In this document: positions 1-14,858 of the stretch, in pieces
How the letters are laid out: each line of letters opens with the position of its first letter
How positions within the stretch are numbered: position 1 is the first letter of the stretch
DNA from: Hoplostethus atlanticus
Taxonomy: Eukaryota > Chordata > Actinopteri > Trachichthyiformes > Trachichthyidae
NCBI GenBank assembly: GCA_034670405.1
Contig: JAXDDX010000040.1
Coordinates: forward strand, 2,845,501-2,909,500
Direction: 5' to 3'
DNA length: 64,000 nucleotides
The notes under the pieces: model-generated
Database searches by the model: none
What the model saw: the letters and a program-made list of their open reading frames with translations, nothing else
What the model was told of the DNA's origin: nothing
Made by a program: the position numbers and the translations under genes

Positions 1-1171
<1,171 letters not shown>

Positions 1172-1710
1172 ACGGACAAGAGACGTTGAGAGAAAAGGAC
1201 AGGAGGTTAACATGGGAAAGACAGGGGAGCAGTAGGAGGAGAGGTACTGGAACAAGGACCCAGATCGTTTCTCTGCAGGCTTCTTATTTATTGAGTATTC
1301 CCAGAGGCCACTGAGGGGCCAGTCTTTGGTATATATATATATATTTTTCTCTTTGTATGTATACATGAATCTGAAGAAGGGAAGCCGGTTGTCCATTTGT
1401 TTATCTTCTGCTGCCTTACATCACATTTAAGGATAATCCAGTAGTTGTCAGTTTTTCTGTTGCCTGCGACGCATCACACTTGTTTTGGACATCATGCAGC
1501 AGCGAGTTTCTACCTGGGCTGCAGGTCAGGACTGCTTCCCCCCCCAACGGCAAAATGGACAATGCAGTTCCCTTCTCTTCTGGACGAACAATGTCGGTAT
1601 TTGAAAGCAATAATAGACTTGTGTAAATGATGACGGGGAGGATGACGGCAGAGGATCTTTATTATTGTGGTTCCTCATACCAAGGTACTAAGTGTGTGTG
1701 TGTGGGTGGA

Positions 1711-1751
<41 letters not shown>

Positions 1752-3030
1752 ATGTGTGTGTGTGTACCAGAGAACTACCCTGCACAAGGCCGCACTGGAA
1801 CGCAGCTAAAAAAGAGACTCTTACGATGCACGACGACGACGACATCGACTCTGGCCTCTGTATGTGTGACTGTTGACCCCGCCAGGGAGAGAACTAACAT
1901 TGATACTGTGAAAACTCACACCAAAAGGCTTCCATAAACTCATTTGTATTTTCAAAAACCTTTGGCTGTAAGACTGTTATTATACGAATTGCCGTCAGCA
2001 TGCACGTGGAAAGTTTTTTGTTTACTTATACTTTTTAGGTTTGCCGTCTCAACAAAGCACAACCATCACTACTTTACTCTCACACACGGACACACACGTG
2101 CGTTCAGGTCAGTTGCAGTAACTACAGTAGCAGCGGTTCGTACTGTCTGTCGTGTATCTGTGGCGTTGTTAGTTGTGTACTGCAGCTGAACCGCGGTCTC
2201 TCCTGTAGGATTATGCAGCGAGAGAAATTAGTTTACTACACACGTCTTGGCACGGACGAGAGAGCGCGTCATACGATAAGGGATGATGTTGCAAGCGGAT
2301 GGTTAAGTAAGTGTGGAGCTGTTTCACCTCCAGAGAGAGAGAAAATAAAAGGATGGGTAGAGGAAGACTGAAAAGATATCCGGTGTAAGGAAGATGTCTG
2401 TGGTTTTTGAAAGTGTCTCAGGAAGTTGTACTTGGCATACTGATGAAAACGGACCAATATTTATTTGGAAGATGTAATTTAATGTATTTTGTAATATCGG
2501 AGAATTCAACCGTTGCTCTTAAGTGCAATCTGATCGACTCTGTATGTGAACACACGTAAACGCATGAAGGAAAATGCACACAAAGAAAACAACACAATCC
2601 ACACACACATGCAAATACAGGCACCGGTGAAGTGTGAATGCTGTGTGTGTAATATGTTCCCTGCTCTGTAGGGGGCAGTACAAGAGGAAGTGAGACTGTT
2701 GCTTATTTATTTGACCTCCTGTTTGTTGCAGCGGGAGGAGACCCCCATCCCCCACCCCCCCCCCCAATCAGAGCTCTCCACCCTCTGCATCTGTTGCTTT
2801 AACCTTTCAGGCCACAGTGGTTCATATGAGCATCGGTCAGGAATACCTGTCACGTACACCGAAGAGCAGTTTACAGTAGCATTTAGACCAGAGGGCGAAT
2901 GCGGCAGCAGCGAATGATGAAGTCAGTGTGCTGTTGAACCCGGCACTGGATGCCCAAAGAGTCGAAGTGAGAGATCCAAAATGCTGCAACACGGTGTACT
3001 CTAAACAATAAAGAGTTTTTTAAGATGAAA
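1172..3030 (+). other. fam110a: fam110a 3' untranslated region with poly(A) signal
   Basis: Non-coding sequence after the TAG at 1169-1171. It contains a (TG)n microsatellite near 1692-1765. The first well-placed canonical AATAAA is at 3007-3012, so cleavage is expected near 3025-3035. The extent is inferred from that signal only; earlier or later sites are possible. Confidence 0.55.
1692..1765. repeat. (TG)n microsatellite in the fam110a 3'UTR
   Basis: A nearly pure TG run at 1713-1750 flanked by imperfect TG blocks. Alternating purine-pyrimidine DNA of this kind can adopt Z-DNA. Short open frames across it are artefacts of the repeat. Confidence 0.95.
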
Positions 3031-4877
3031 AGTGCGTTCCTGCCGAGTGTTTTTCTTCATTTCATTTGACTGTGCTTTGAAAAGTAATTTGCTCTTGCGT
3101 GTGAAATTCAGAACATCACGTTGACTGGCTGTAACTCTGGTGGTAAACCCACCTGCTTCTGGCATATGGCTCAAACAGCCGCTCGTCAGATTTCTTGAGT
3201 GTTTTGGGAGTAGACGACGTGCCGTTGCCAAGTCCTGGGTTTATAATCTGAAATCTGGTCCGGGTCCAGCTCAGCAGAGGCAGGTGTTTGGCTCGTCAAA
3301 TCTCCTTTCAACATCAATTATTGACGTGCAGCACTTTCACTAAGCTCCCACAGCCGGGTTTCTCTTATCGTGTTCTTATAAGTCCAACTGGTACATTATT
3401 TAGACGGCAAAATGTGGACACGCAATCACTCACACTACTCTCTCTCTCTTTCAAACACACACACACACAAGTTGTATCACAGCAGTGTGCCCGCTGAGTG
3501 CTGTCTGGTGGCCTGCTTTGGACAGGAGACGGATGTGTGGGTGGGTTTGGTAGACGGGGTTCATAGGGATGGATAACACACCCGCCGTCGGGGTGGCTGA
3601 GTGGTCCACTTTTCGTCCACCCTGTATTGCAGCTCACGCGTCCGTGCTGGCCTGTAACCAATCCGCGGCAGCCTCGCTTGCCAATAAGCACAGTCCCGTC
3701 ACGTCATGACGTTATCTCGGCATGCTCTCACCCGGCCTTGATTCACGGCCCTCAGACTTTACTGGTTTGTGGGATGTAGGGGCCAGCGGATTGGAGACGT
3801 CGTGCGGTGGAGTGGAGCTCACTGACACAACTGATAAATACTGCCGTCTGGAGCCTGGGGCCGGGCATCATGACAACAAAGCGCCTGATGTGGTAGTCAG
3901 CTCTGATTAACGGCCAGCAACACTCTGCAGAGAGAGAGAGAGAGAGGGAGGGAGTACCAATCTAGAGATGACAGCAGTTACAGGGAAAAGAAGAGGGAGG
4001 AAAAAAGGTGAGGCTGGAAGGTGGCAACACGATGAAGGCAGGTGAGAGAGAGAGAGAGAAGGGAAGGCGATGGAAAGATGCTGTAGGTGTGAAAGTGCTT
4101 CTTGCGCATATCAATAAGTTAGGCGTCGGCTTGTATGAGAGGAGCTCCGGGGTTTTTACACCAACAAGGAAGATCAGAAACTCTCACGGCAGGCTGGGAT
4201 TGGTTTGACACAATTCCAGCAAAATCAGGGAAATCAGGAAGTGTATTTTCCTTCAAACTGAAACACAGAAAAATGATTAACGCACCTTAAGGATGAACTG
4301 CAGTTTGCATTCGTCCCAAAAAGTTTTTGAATCAAGCGACTAATCTTCAATTGATAGCACACATCATATAAAGGCACTTTAATGGATAGTAGGTAACTTG
4401 CATTACTTCCTTGGTTGACAAAAACGATAATGCATTGACAGACCGGATCCTCTGTTAGATATTGAAACCTATTAAGTTGTGATTTTCTTTCCCAAAATGG
4501 ACATCCGCCATTGTAGACCTCTTGGTTTGTAATCTATTAAATGTGAAGCGAGCTGACTGACGTGACGGGAGGCATCTCTTGTGCTGTCTTGTCGATGAGT
4601 GCATTTCCAAAGCATTTCACCCACCAGCTCTCTGGAACTTACATAACCAGCAGTCAGTGGCATGATAAGTCACTCATGTTCATCCAATAACTGTCTCATT
4701 GTTATGTAACCGACATCGGACACCCGTGACCTCTGTGTGTGTGTGTGTGTGTGTTTGGTTGCTCCCTAGGGTGACTTGGGGAGTCAAAATGGCTAAACTG
4801 TTGGAAGGAACACATGTCCTGGGTGGATAAGATGTCTCCGCCTGCTGTGGACGGACGAGGAAAACATGCCAAGGATC

Positions 4878-4880
<3 letters not shown>

Positions 4881-4942
<62 letters not shown>

Positions 4943-5006
4943 CTCCACAGAGGCTGGCCATATGTCCATATTTACTGAGAGATCAGCTGGGCTCTGGCAG
5001 GAGAGA

Positions 5007-5050
<44 letters not shown>

Positions 5051-5168
5051 CTGAATTTCCCCTGTAAAGACCCCTAGAGTAGAATGAGTTTTCATGAGTC
5101 CAAGCCTGCTCTGTTGCGTGTCTTGGTCTTGTTTCTTGTTGGTGTGTATCTTTCCAGCCTCTGCTCTA

Positions 5169-5211
<43 letters not shown>
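4881..5211. repeat. Cluster of three microsatellites: (CT)n, (AC)n, (TG)n
   Basis: A (CT)n run at 4881-4941, an (AC)n run at 5009-5049 and a (TG)n run at 5171-5211 lie within 330 bp. The CT tract is a mirror repeat able to form triplex DNA; the AC and TG runs are complementary and 120 bp apart, so they could pair on one strand. Confidence 0.95.
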
Positions 5212-5214
<3 letters not shown>

Positions 5215-5562
5215 TACAAGCAGAGGATGTTCACTCTCTATCTGATGATGATGAAAACACGGGGCAATGTGGTTTCTTTGCAGACTTGTGCATGCATGTG
5301 TTCATACCTACCTACTGTCTGTGTGCATATGTGTGTGTGTGGATGCACGTGCACATGTGTCACGTGTGTTGTTTTTGTTTTTGTTTTTCCTGTGTGTGTG
5401 TGTGTGTGGGGGGGGGGTCACTGGGAGTATCTCTACGCTGGTTGATCCCAGTGGTGAAAACAAGTGTCGCTAATGTATGTCAAAGCTTGATGTACTCATC
5501 CTGAACAGGCAGTGATAAGCTGATTAGGACCACGGGGCAGATGGGATCTCTGCGTTTTAGAC

Positions 5563-5603
<41 letters not shown>

Positions 5604-6896
5604 CTCACTGGGACCTATATCCTGTGGGAAAACAAAACTGGGTTGTTTGTGTTAGCTTAGCATGTTGTTGCAGCGTACTGCATCTCTCTGTCTGTCCATC
5701 TGCACCACATCAGTCGCCTCACTGACACACTCCCTGCTGCCTCAGCACAAAGTCTCTTCATGATGCTGCTCCTTACATGTGGACCCCATATAGCGTTTCA
5801 ATCTTTCAGCCAACCGGCCTGCCGTACAGTGTCAATCTGTAAAAACCTTCCATCTAATTCTACTGTTTTAAAATTTGCCACTGCAGTTGACAGTCGACAT
5901 CGTGACGTGTAGGAAAAGCCCTGGGATCAAGCCAAATCAAGCACTGATGATGCATTGTAAAGTGTTAAAGATACACTGGCAGCAATCAGGAAATCAGGAA
6001 ACTGATCAGTTTATTTGCAGTTCCTGAAAAGATGACTTTTTTTATGCCATGATCCCACAGCCTACAGTATAGCAGGTTTTGGATGATTGCAAGAGGTGAT
6101 TTGTAGTTTTATGGGATGCTATTCTCTCTGTTAGTTAAGAAAATCAAACACACCTCCATTGATTTGAGTGAAAGCTTTCTAACCCCTCTGAAACATGAAA
6201 CAACAGCAGGACTCTTGTACTCAACTGGTCAATAACATAACAAAAACCCTTTTCTAACCAATCTTTCAATCTAACTTTGTTGAGATCAACTTGCTGCATT
6301 TTGATCACCTTTTGTTGACTGAAGAGATTATTCACTGAATATGTGTAAGACAGATACATCCTGGAGTATACATACACATCCATATATATACATTACGTTA
6401 TATATATATATATACACAGTACAGGAATCTCATTCCCTCTCTGAACTCTCCTCTTGAGTCCAGACTCAACCTCGTCACTGCGGTTATACCTTTCTGCCAA
6501 TGACACAAATTACAGCGCTAAACCATTTGTTTCTCTGAGTGCTTTAACTTAATCACAGATTTTTTTCATCTGTCCCACTAACCCGAGCCCTCTCCTTTTA
6601 TCATCAGAGCTGAAACAGCAAGCCTGGCTCAGGACCAAAGGGAGGAAAAGACTTATCCTCTGTCGGGCAGGTCTGGATGTGGACAGTGTTTTCCATATTG
6701 TGTTCCCAGTGGGGTATTTACAGCCTGTGTGAAAGACAGTGCCAACATTCACCCACAGGGTACAAAATACTTGGTTTTGTGCCTCAGGCCCTTCCATAAA
6801 GTAGACAGAGCTGGTGAAAACTATGATACCTTTTTTTTATTTCACCTCTTAAATCCACTTCAGTCATGAAGGGGAGACGTAGATGAAGGGGAGGAG

Positions 6897-7057
6897 ACAT
6901 GAAAAAGACCTATAGCAGTCCTATAATATATATAATATCACAATATTATAGGATTATTATAGTGCTAGGAGATAATAAAGTCACTGTAAACTCACTATTG
7001 AGCCCCACAGACACTTTAAGACCCCATAGGAACATTATAGGGTTATCATGATGATTC
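6897..7057. repeat. AT-rich dispersed repeat, copy related to those in fkbp1a intron 2
   Basis: Contains the phrases TATAGGATTATTATAGTG, AAGTCACTGTAAACTCACTA, CCACAGACACTTTAAGAC and ATAGGAACATTATAGGGTTA. Close variants in the same order occur near 45480-45630 and, reversed, near 46080-46340. This suggests a small interspersed element. No terminal repeats or target duplication could be fixed for this copy. Confidence 0.55.
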
Positions 7058-9382
7058 TTCATGAGAGTAAAGAAAGACCTTTAAGCCTTAGAGACAAATG
7101 GTACACAGATTGTGCAAGAGGGGATAACACCAGATGGATGAAGAGTCCCGTGTTTCCCCTGAAGAAAAAAAAGAAATGGGACGATGAACACGGAGAGGGA
7201 ACTTGTGAGCTGGAAATCGTGACGTGCGACTGTGATTCAGAGTTGTTGAGTTGAGACGCGTGTGAGCGGAAAGACTTAACGAGGAATGAGGCGGATTGTG
7301 GATGTTGCAACGGTGAGGTACGGAGTCAGACTCTCTCCCTCCTCCACACTCACACACACACACACACACACGATTCTTTAAGGAGGGTAAGAGACAATGT
7401 CAATAATTTAGTTGACCTGTATGTGCAAGCCTGAGAGGCACTCGACTCCATACTAGATGTGGGTAACCTCATTGAGAAATGGTTCTCTCTCTTCAAATCC
7501 AGATATTTGTTGTTGCTTTTAAGTGTTTTTCATTTTCACGCAGTGTGTGTGTGTGTGTGTGTGTGTGCTTGTTCCTGTCTAACCCATCTCAAAATAAACG
7601 TACTCCCCCGCATGCAGTGTTCTACACATTTGGGTTTTCTTTCTCCTTCTCATTTCTCTCGGTGTGTGAATCTCGTTCATGTCTGTTTTTTCACTCAGTT
7701 ATGAGTTTTGAAAATTTGTGTCGACTCTCCCTTTGGAAGCAGCCTTCGAGTTAAAGGCCTCCGATCAGCCAGCTAATAAAAGAAGAGTTCTGCTGTACCT
7801 TGACACGACAACAGCCAGACTTCAGGCTGTGTTTGGATCCTCTTCAATCCTTCATTTCCATGTAAATTCCCCTTGATTCAGTAGCAAAATGCCCATGAGC
7901 AAGGCCAAGAGAGAAAAAGGGGAAAGCCACCAAGCATTTGACTAGACCGGGCAGTCAACAAGGTAATAAAAACACAAGGTAGGAAGAAGGAGAATTTGTT
8001 TTGAACGTCCATCATCTCAAAGCTCAGACGTGGAACGAAGGAATGGGGAATTCACGCCATCAGCCCGTAGCCAAAACAACTCTGTGGCCAGCAGCAACTC
8101 TACCGCAGCAATCAGCGGAAACAAGCAGTTTACCGCCTGCGGTGGTCTGCCAAACCTGGTCCTCAAATGCGACTGGCAAGTGTGTGAAAAAGAGAGAGTG
8201 AGAGTTAGCTAGGATGTCCAGAGGGTTAGTGTTTACCTAACCTCTGGCTGAATGAAAAAAACTCCCCTGCTCTCACCAACCACTACAGCTGTAATGTAGG
8301 AAGTTTCCCACCCTGCTGTTATTGCCAACTTCTAGGCCTCCTACTGCTTTCTGCTGTCCTTTAATAGACATGGGCTCCATTTTCCCAAAAACAATATCTT
8401 GGTAGTAAAATCATCTTTGTCACTGTGAGAGGGCGTGAAATGGTTGAAATGAGTTGGAATCGGCCTCATATTGTGACAAGCAAATGATATCTGAGACGCC
8501 AGTGGATGGAGGTGATGGGAGGGCCAGCGTTATGGGGGGTGCACATGAAACAACAACGACCCATTAACCAGCCCTCCGACGCCAAAACACACCGCATTCA
8601 CAAAGTCGATTTTGTTCTTCTCTGTTCATTTGGCAGTTTTCCAAAGGCAGCCTGTCGTTTGGGACGAGGCTTAATCATAGCCGAAGCACCGTGAAGCGAT
8701 GATTTCTCTGCCTTTTGTGTTTCTGCCAGACTTACTTGTTCATAAAGCCCAAAAACACACAGACAGGCTCAATCAAAACAGCCCAAATGAACGCGTTGTC
8801 ACAGCAGACAATGAGCCAGCACATTCCTCTCTCTACCTGCCCTCTCCTGTCATAACACCAGCCTGGCCGATTTCATTCATAGCCATCTTCCTCTCCACAT
8901 CCTGTCTCCTGTATCTGCTTCCAGCTACTGCCCTTCATGCCATATATTGTCTGATCACAAATAGCAAGCTCAAGGTTTTTTTTTTGTGTGCCCTCGATAA
9001 GATACTACTGTCATCCTGATAAAACATCTAAGCTATCACCCATTTTAAGACCATTTTTCCTACCAAATATTAACATTCTTTACGGCTGGAGTTTTGAATT
9101 TGCGAGTAACATTTTCTTCTTATTAAAACCCTTCAGATTTACAGGATTAGTTGTGAATGCTTGTCTAGTTGATCGCTGAATACAGCGTAAGACTCCTAAT
9201 GGTCCATCTAAGATGTTCGGGTTGGTTTCTAAAAAAATCCTCGTGTGATCTTCCCGAGTGTCGTCCTGGGGAGAGTTGTGTCTGTGGGAAATGTGTTGTG
9301 CCGATGTTCTCAACATGTGCCCGGCCTCCTCGAGCGCCATTAGAGTCATTACGGAGATTGGTCATGGTCTCATATGCATTGA

Positions 9383-9414
<32 letters not shown>

Positions 9415-12400
9415 ATGCCAGTTGTCTCTCAGAGTGGACCGTTGCACCACAGCTGGTACTCAGCTATACAGTACGACAGCCATGAGCAGCTGCCATTTGA
9501 ACCGAGCTGAACTGTGGGACTATATCGGATAGAGACAACAAAATATAATGTGTCAAACTGGAAAGAAAATACTGCAAAAAGTACATTTCACATATACTTC
9601 TGAATATGTTTTGAGGATGTGTACATGTAGATGACATCCATTAAAAATAGATTTTGTGCGGCCAAAATATATTTTGGATATATTTGCAGATATATGTTGT
9701 CAACAGTGCCCAGGAAGAATATTAGTTTGCTTCCCTCCAGATGATAGAAACACACAAGATTTTTTGTGACGGAAACACGCAGTCGCTAGATTGTGATTAT
9801 CCCCCAGAACAAAGCGAGACGTTTCCCACGGTGGCTAAACTGTCTAATCCAACTTAAATTAAACTTGAAATCAAAATTGAACATCTAATGCCACGAGAGA
9901 GAAGTCACTATGGAGTCTTTCTCATGGAGCTGTATAATGTATTGTAGCAGCCAATGCGTTGTAGCTATTCCTTTGCTATTCTTAACCAGGCATATTGTCT
10001 CTTCTATGAAAAGTTATTGGACAGTTTCTCCTGAGTATCGATGCAGTGAGCATGCTCGATGACTCCATCTGTAAACTGTCTGACCTTCCCAGTGGAGCGC
10101 TTCCCAGGGACGATGAAGGATCTAAAGCCTTTACAAGCTTAATTCAAGTCGAATAGGGCCTTGAGTGACTTTCCCTGCTGAGGCGGTAAAGTGATTGAAA
10201 ACCTCCCAGGGAGAAAAACCTCGATTCCGCAAATTGACCAGAATTTGTAATGAATCGAGCCCCAGATCTCCTTCCTCCATCTTCCATCAGCCTCGCGGCC
10301 CTGAACGAAGAGGGCAACGCAGACGGAGGCCGACGCGGAAACGTGTAAATAATACACACAGCTGCGGCAACAACATCCTCGCAAACAGTGACAGCCCTTG
10401 ATTTTTCTTTTCTGTCATCTCAGTTTTGCTTTCTATCCCTTTCTGTCTCCCCCCCCCCCTGTTGGAGCCTGAGGAGATTTTTCTGGGAGTAAAACCCCTG
10501 GTCTAATTGGAAATGCAGAGTGTAGCCCACTTCTGGCTCCAGCTAATGTCCGTAAAACCACTTCCATAAGACTCTGAAGCTTTTACTCTGCTGCACAATG
10601 GGCGTGCACGTTATCTCTTGTTTCAGTAAAGCGCACATCATGCATATGTGTGGCTGTGCAGAAACACACACACACACACACACACCTTTTCTCTTTCATA
10701 CTAGTGCGTTGTGTGCTCTTGAAAGCACTAACCTCAAACACATCACACTCCCAGCACCTAGAGAACTGTACGCTGCACAACAAGATATCCTATACTACGG
10801 TGCAGACTGGAAAACTCACAGGCGTTTGAATAACAGAAAGCTGGCAGAAGCTTTTGAACTGACATTGTGTACACAGAGAATGAGAGATGTCACGGTGAAT
10901 CAAGCGCTGTTTGAACGGCGGCATCCTATCACATACCGAGTGTGTAAACGTGTCATATTGGATCTGCGTGCGCTGAGATAGCGCGGCAGCGACGGAGATC
11001 GGTCGGGGTTTTCAGGCTTTTACACCAGGAATCGTCATTTGCAAAGGAAATTTTCTCCTAAACTGATTTTGTAGACTGTCCCGGAGGTTCATCGTCCACA
11101 TTTCACTCCATTTTAGTTCATTAACGTAGATGGCCTACAGCCCTCTCTTCAGCCTATCTTCCATGGCAGGGAGATGGCAGTGGCAGCATAACACAGCCAG
11201 GAGCTTGCTACCAAAATTAGACCATTCCATTTAAAAACCATCATCTGTTTTTTTGCAGAATAACTGGACCAATTTTAATCTCACGGTGAAGCATCTTTGT
11301 GACGCAGTCTGAAAACCCCCTGATACATGTAGGTTATTGATGGGTGGTGTTTCTCTCTGCCCGTCTCGCCACTCATCTCCCTCCGCCTTGCTGAGGTGGA
11401 GTCCTGCTGTGAGCCTGGATTAATATTTCACCATTGTTGTACTAGGGATTTGTGTGTGTGTGTGTGTGTGTGTGCAGTGAGTGTGTTTGTGCACACAGGT
11501 CCATTGCACGTGTGCGTGCACTTGCATTTAGGCGTGCACGTGTGGATGCTCATCTGCATGTGCATGCGTGTGTGTGTGCCAACTCATCAGTGCAGCATGG
11601 TTGCGTCTACTGCACTGCATGTGTGCCTGACTGCCTCTGTGTATGCTTTCTTGCACTTGCGTGGGCGTGTGCTCATCTGTGTGTTTGTGTGTGTGTGTGT
11701 GTGTGCTTACGTGTGTGTGTTGTTTTACTGTACAGCGGGGCTCGGCCGTGACATGACTGCACCAGGTCAAAGGATAGCAGTTTGTGCTCAATCCTGGATA
11801 ACAAGCCCTGCAGGCCAGCCTCTCTGCAACAGTACGTATACAAGGACAAACAACAAAGACAATGCTGACTGTTTGTTTCAAATTCTGCATCATATGTGAT
11901 GGCAGTGTTATTTTGGTAGTGGCGCTGATTTTTGCCGTCACTTTTTATGCACTACAATATGGGGCTGCAATAAGATTTCCTCTCTATTCTATATGCCATT
12001 TTTATAACACTATTCCTTGTGTAACTGCAATGGTGGTGTGAACTGAGAAAATGATGGCGGGGAAGTCTGTGCACGAGTACAGCTACATAAAATCACCCAT
12101 GCAATGTGTAATAAATAAGTAATAAATATAATTATGCTAGCTAGCATTGGCGTAACAAGCTACATCTGATATTAAAGGAATCTTACAGGGTGTGTGTCAC
12201 ATAACATTCATGTCAACCAGCCTGGAGACACTGTATATATAGCATGATATATATACACGTATTCTGTGAGGCTGTATATTGTATAGGAACAGAATAGATC
12301 ATTATATACTTAACTTAGCACTTCAGAATATTTCATATTGAGTCATGACATCTGATATCATTTAATGAATAGTGCACATTCCTTCTCCCTCAAGAATTGC

Positions 12401-13266
12401 CAGTTGGTAATTGAGCGATTTCTCCTCCTCCTGCTCTATAATGGGCTTGTCATGCTGTGCTGCTCAATGCATCTTCAAAAGGAACCAACTCTCTGTGGCT
12501 CAGAGGCGAGGCCTGTAAACTAGGTCGCCAGAATGAGCTAAGGAGTTTTACAAGACAGGAAAGAAAGTTTGTGGGTGGGGGAAAATGGAAAGAAGTGCAT
12601 TATTAAGGTGTAATGGCTGGGGCCTGAGTGAAAGCTTCTATTTTCATTCATTTGGGACTTGGGGGACAATAAAGAATGTAGCACGGCCATTTAAAAATGC
12701 TAAAAAAGCATTAATTTACGTAAGAAACACATTCCCATTCGTTTGCCTTGACAGTTCTGCAAAACTATGGTAGAGTTCAAGGTACGGTGGGGGAAAAATC
12801 ACCAGGAAAAAAGAGTACAGAACGTTCCTCTGCCGAACTCACCAACACATTCAGACTCTTATCATGGCTACAAGTCAGGTACGGACATGAGTTAATCTCT
12901 GAGGCCTTGTGACATTCAAATGCTTCTGTGTGGAAGAGGAGGAGGGTAATGATGATGGCGTTCCTCCATCTCCATCCCTTTTCGTCTAGTCGACACGGTA
13001 ATGTCCCTTCCATAAAAAGGTGTCACACCATTAAACGTCGCCTCTCTCTTCCTGCCTCATTCCGGTGGTGAGGAGGTTTTTTTAGTGTGTGTGTGTGTGT
13101 GTATGTGTGTCTAATGGTGTGAGACAGAGAGGAGAGGGGGGGGGGTTGTTGCATGTGAGGGTAATAGCCTGGCTGAGTGTCAGACGTAGGAGCCATTCAC
13201 ATTTGACGAGGTGAGATCCCCTGAGCCTTTCAAACACGCCGCGGTCCAACAGACAGCACGTTGTAG

Positions 13267-13297
<31 letters not shown>

Positions 13298-14464
13298 GGC
13301 ATGCAGTTAGTGCATAGGTTGTATGTGCTGTGTGTTTGTGTGTGTGTGTGTAGGGGGGAGATACAGAAAGAAAGAGAGAGAAATAGGGTGAGTTTTGATG
13401 CTTGTGTTTGCGTGTGCATTAAGCTCTATGATGCACGTGACCAGTGAAACACGGCACCCCTGGGCCCATAATTCGACTGCGATTCTCCATTAAGACTCTC
13501 GCCCGCGTGTCTAACTCATGAAATATGTACACAGTCACTCTGTAAGCAGTTTTGTCATAAGCCCAGCCCAACCCTTTGTGTGTGTGTGTTGTTTGCATGC
13601 GTGCACGTGAGTGTGTAGATGAATTATAGAGCGGCATTGGCTTCCTGATGTGAGGCCAACAGGAAGAGGCAGTAGGCTTTAGCTACAGCTGATGAACACG
13701 GTGCACTGTGCATACAGTATTTACATCCTTTGACCTGGTTCCATACTACACACTCTGCCTGACTGATGCTGTGACATAGTAGTGTAGCTATTGATACACA
13801 GGCCCAACTCACGAGTGTTGCAAGCAGCCTATCGTCATGGCTTTCAGACAGCGCAGAGAGCCAAATCTGTACCTCAACAGCACAATCATGACAGACCGAC
13901 AAAAAAGGCAAAGTAGGTGTTCAGATTGGGCTCATTAACAGTCTAAAAATACGGCGGGGGACAAGGATGTTGGATGCAATTCTCCCGGGAGAGAGGAGAA
14001 AGCTCAAGTAGGATCGGCTGATAAAAGGGCTGATTTTAGACATTTAGCGGGTGCATGAAAGAGGTGGGGAAAGGAAGACGCAGTACCTGAAAGAAGTGTT
14101 TCGTTTCCAGAAATCAAGGCACTCGGGTGAAAAAAAGTCTGAGTCACTGTCTTATATTTTTGTATCTTATATCGTTGCCTTTTTTCTTTTAGCTGATGCA
14201 CTTATGCTTGAGAAAGCTGCAGTAAGTGTAGCAATAGAATATGATTTTACTCCTAGATCACCAACATGACAAGAGCACCCAGAAAATAGACGTGACAAAT
14301 AGTCCCTAAAACGATCATGCACCATAGAAAAGTGCTGGGTAAAGAAATAACAGCCAGGAGGAAAACATGGGAACAATTATTTTTTTAACAAGGTCAAAGC
14401 AGAGGAGGAAGTCAGAGAGATTTGATCAAGGGAAGGAGAGGAGGACGCAAATTGTCTAAAGACA

Positions 14465-14535
14465 TGCACCGCCCGGGAATCGAACCCAGGTCACAAGAAT
14501 GGGAATCTTGTATGATACCACTACACCAGCGGTGC
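14465..14535 (-). tRNA. tRNA-Gly, anticodon CCC
   Basis: Read on the minus strand, the 71-nt cloverleaf begins GCACCGCTGGTGTAGTGGTA and ends GGGCGGTGCA. The 7-bp acceptor stem GCACCGC/GCGGTGC pairs perfectly, the anticodon stem CAAGA/TCTTG is perfect with loop TTCCCAT (anticodon CCC), and the T arm is CTGGG/CCCGG with loop TTCGAAT and one G-T pair. A and B boxes are intact. It closely matches the vertebrate tRNA-Gly-CCC I remember. The discriminator base is A, and no CCA is encoded, as expected for a eukaryotic nuclear gene. No run of four or more T follows within about 25 nt on the coding strand, which is atypical for RNA polymerase III termination. There is no SINE tail, so it looks like a true tRNA gene or a very recent copy. 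Confidence 0.9.
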
Positions 14536-14822
14536 TGCTGGAAGAGCCTGCTGGAGGTGAGACAATGGAGGGAGGAGACGAGGAGCGCTGGGGGTGAAAA
14601 GGAGGCCATTAACATAGAAAAGGGAGGAGGGCCACCAGGGTCAAAGAAGAGAGGCAAAAGCAAGAGGAAGAAAAGGACGATGTCAGGGGGGAAGAGTTCA
14701 TGAGAAAACAGTTTTTTTTATATTCTATGTATTGCAAAGAAATTAAGGAAAAGCTTTTTTCCAGTGGAAGTGAGAAAACACATCTGTCTTCTACAGGACA
14801 TGTGTGATGGGGGAAGGGTGTG

Positions 14823-14858
<36 letters not shown>

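Larger units (their letters stand above)
3031..14464. other. Gene-poor intergenic block, microsatellite-rich
   Basis: No protein-coding exon with recognisable homology or a coherent set of splice sites was seen on either strand over about 11.4 kb. The open frames here are short and mostly overlap (TG)n, (AC)n or (CT)n runs, for example near 3460, 4740, 5172, 5390, 5571, 7350, 7545, 9390, 10665, 11455, 13090 and 13275. Unrecognised conserved non-coding elements or a non-coding RNA cannot be excluded. Confidence 0.7.

Noticed and set aside
3575..3640. tRNA-Ser-like A box (GGGTGGCTGAGTGGTCC)
   Set aside because: No B box or foldable cloverleaf follows.
10598..10981. 127-codon open frame on the plus strand
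   Set aside because: The first third runs through an (AC)n repeat, the rest has no recognised domain, and no splice or poly(A) context supports it.
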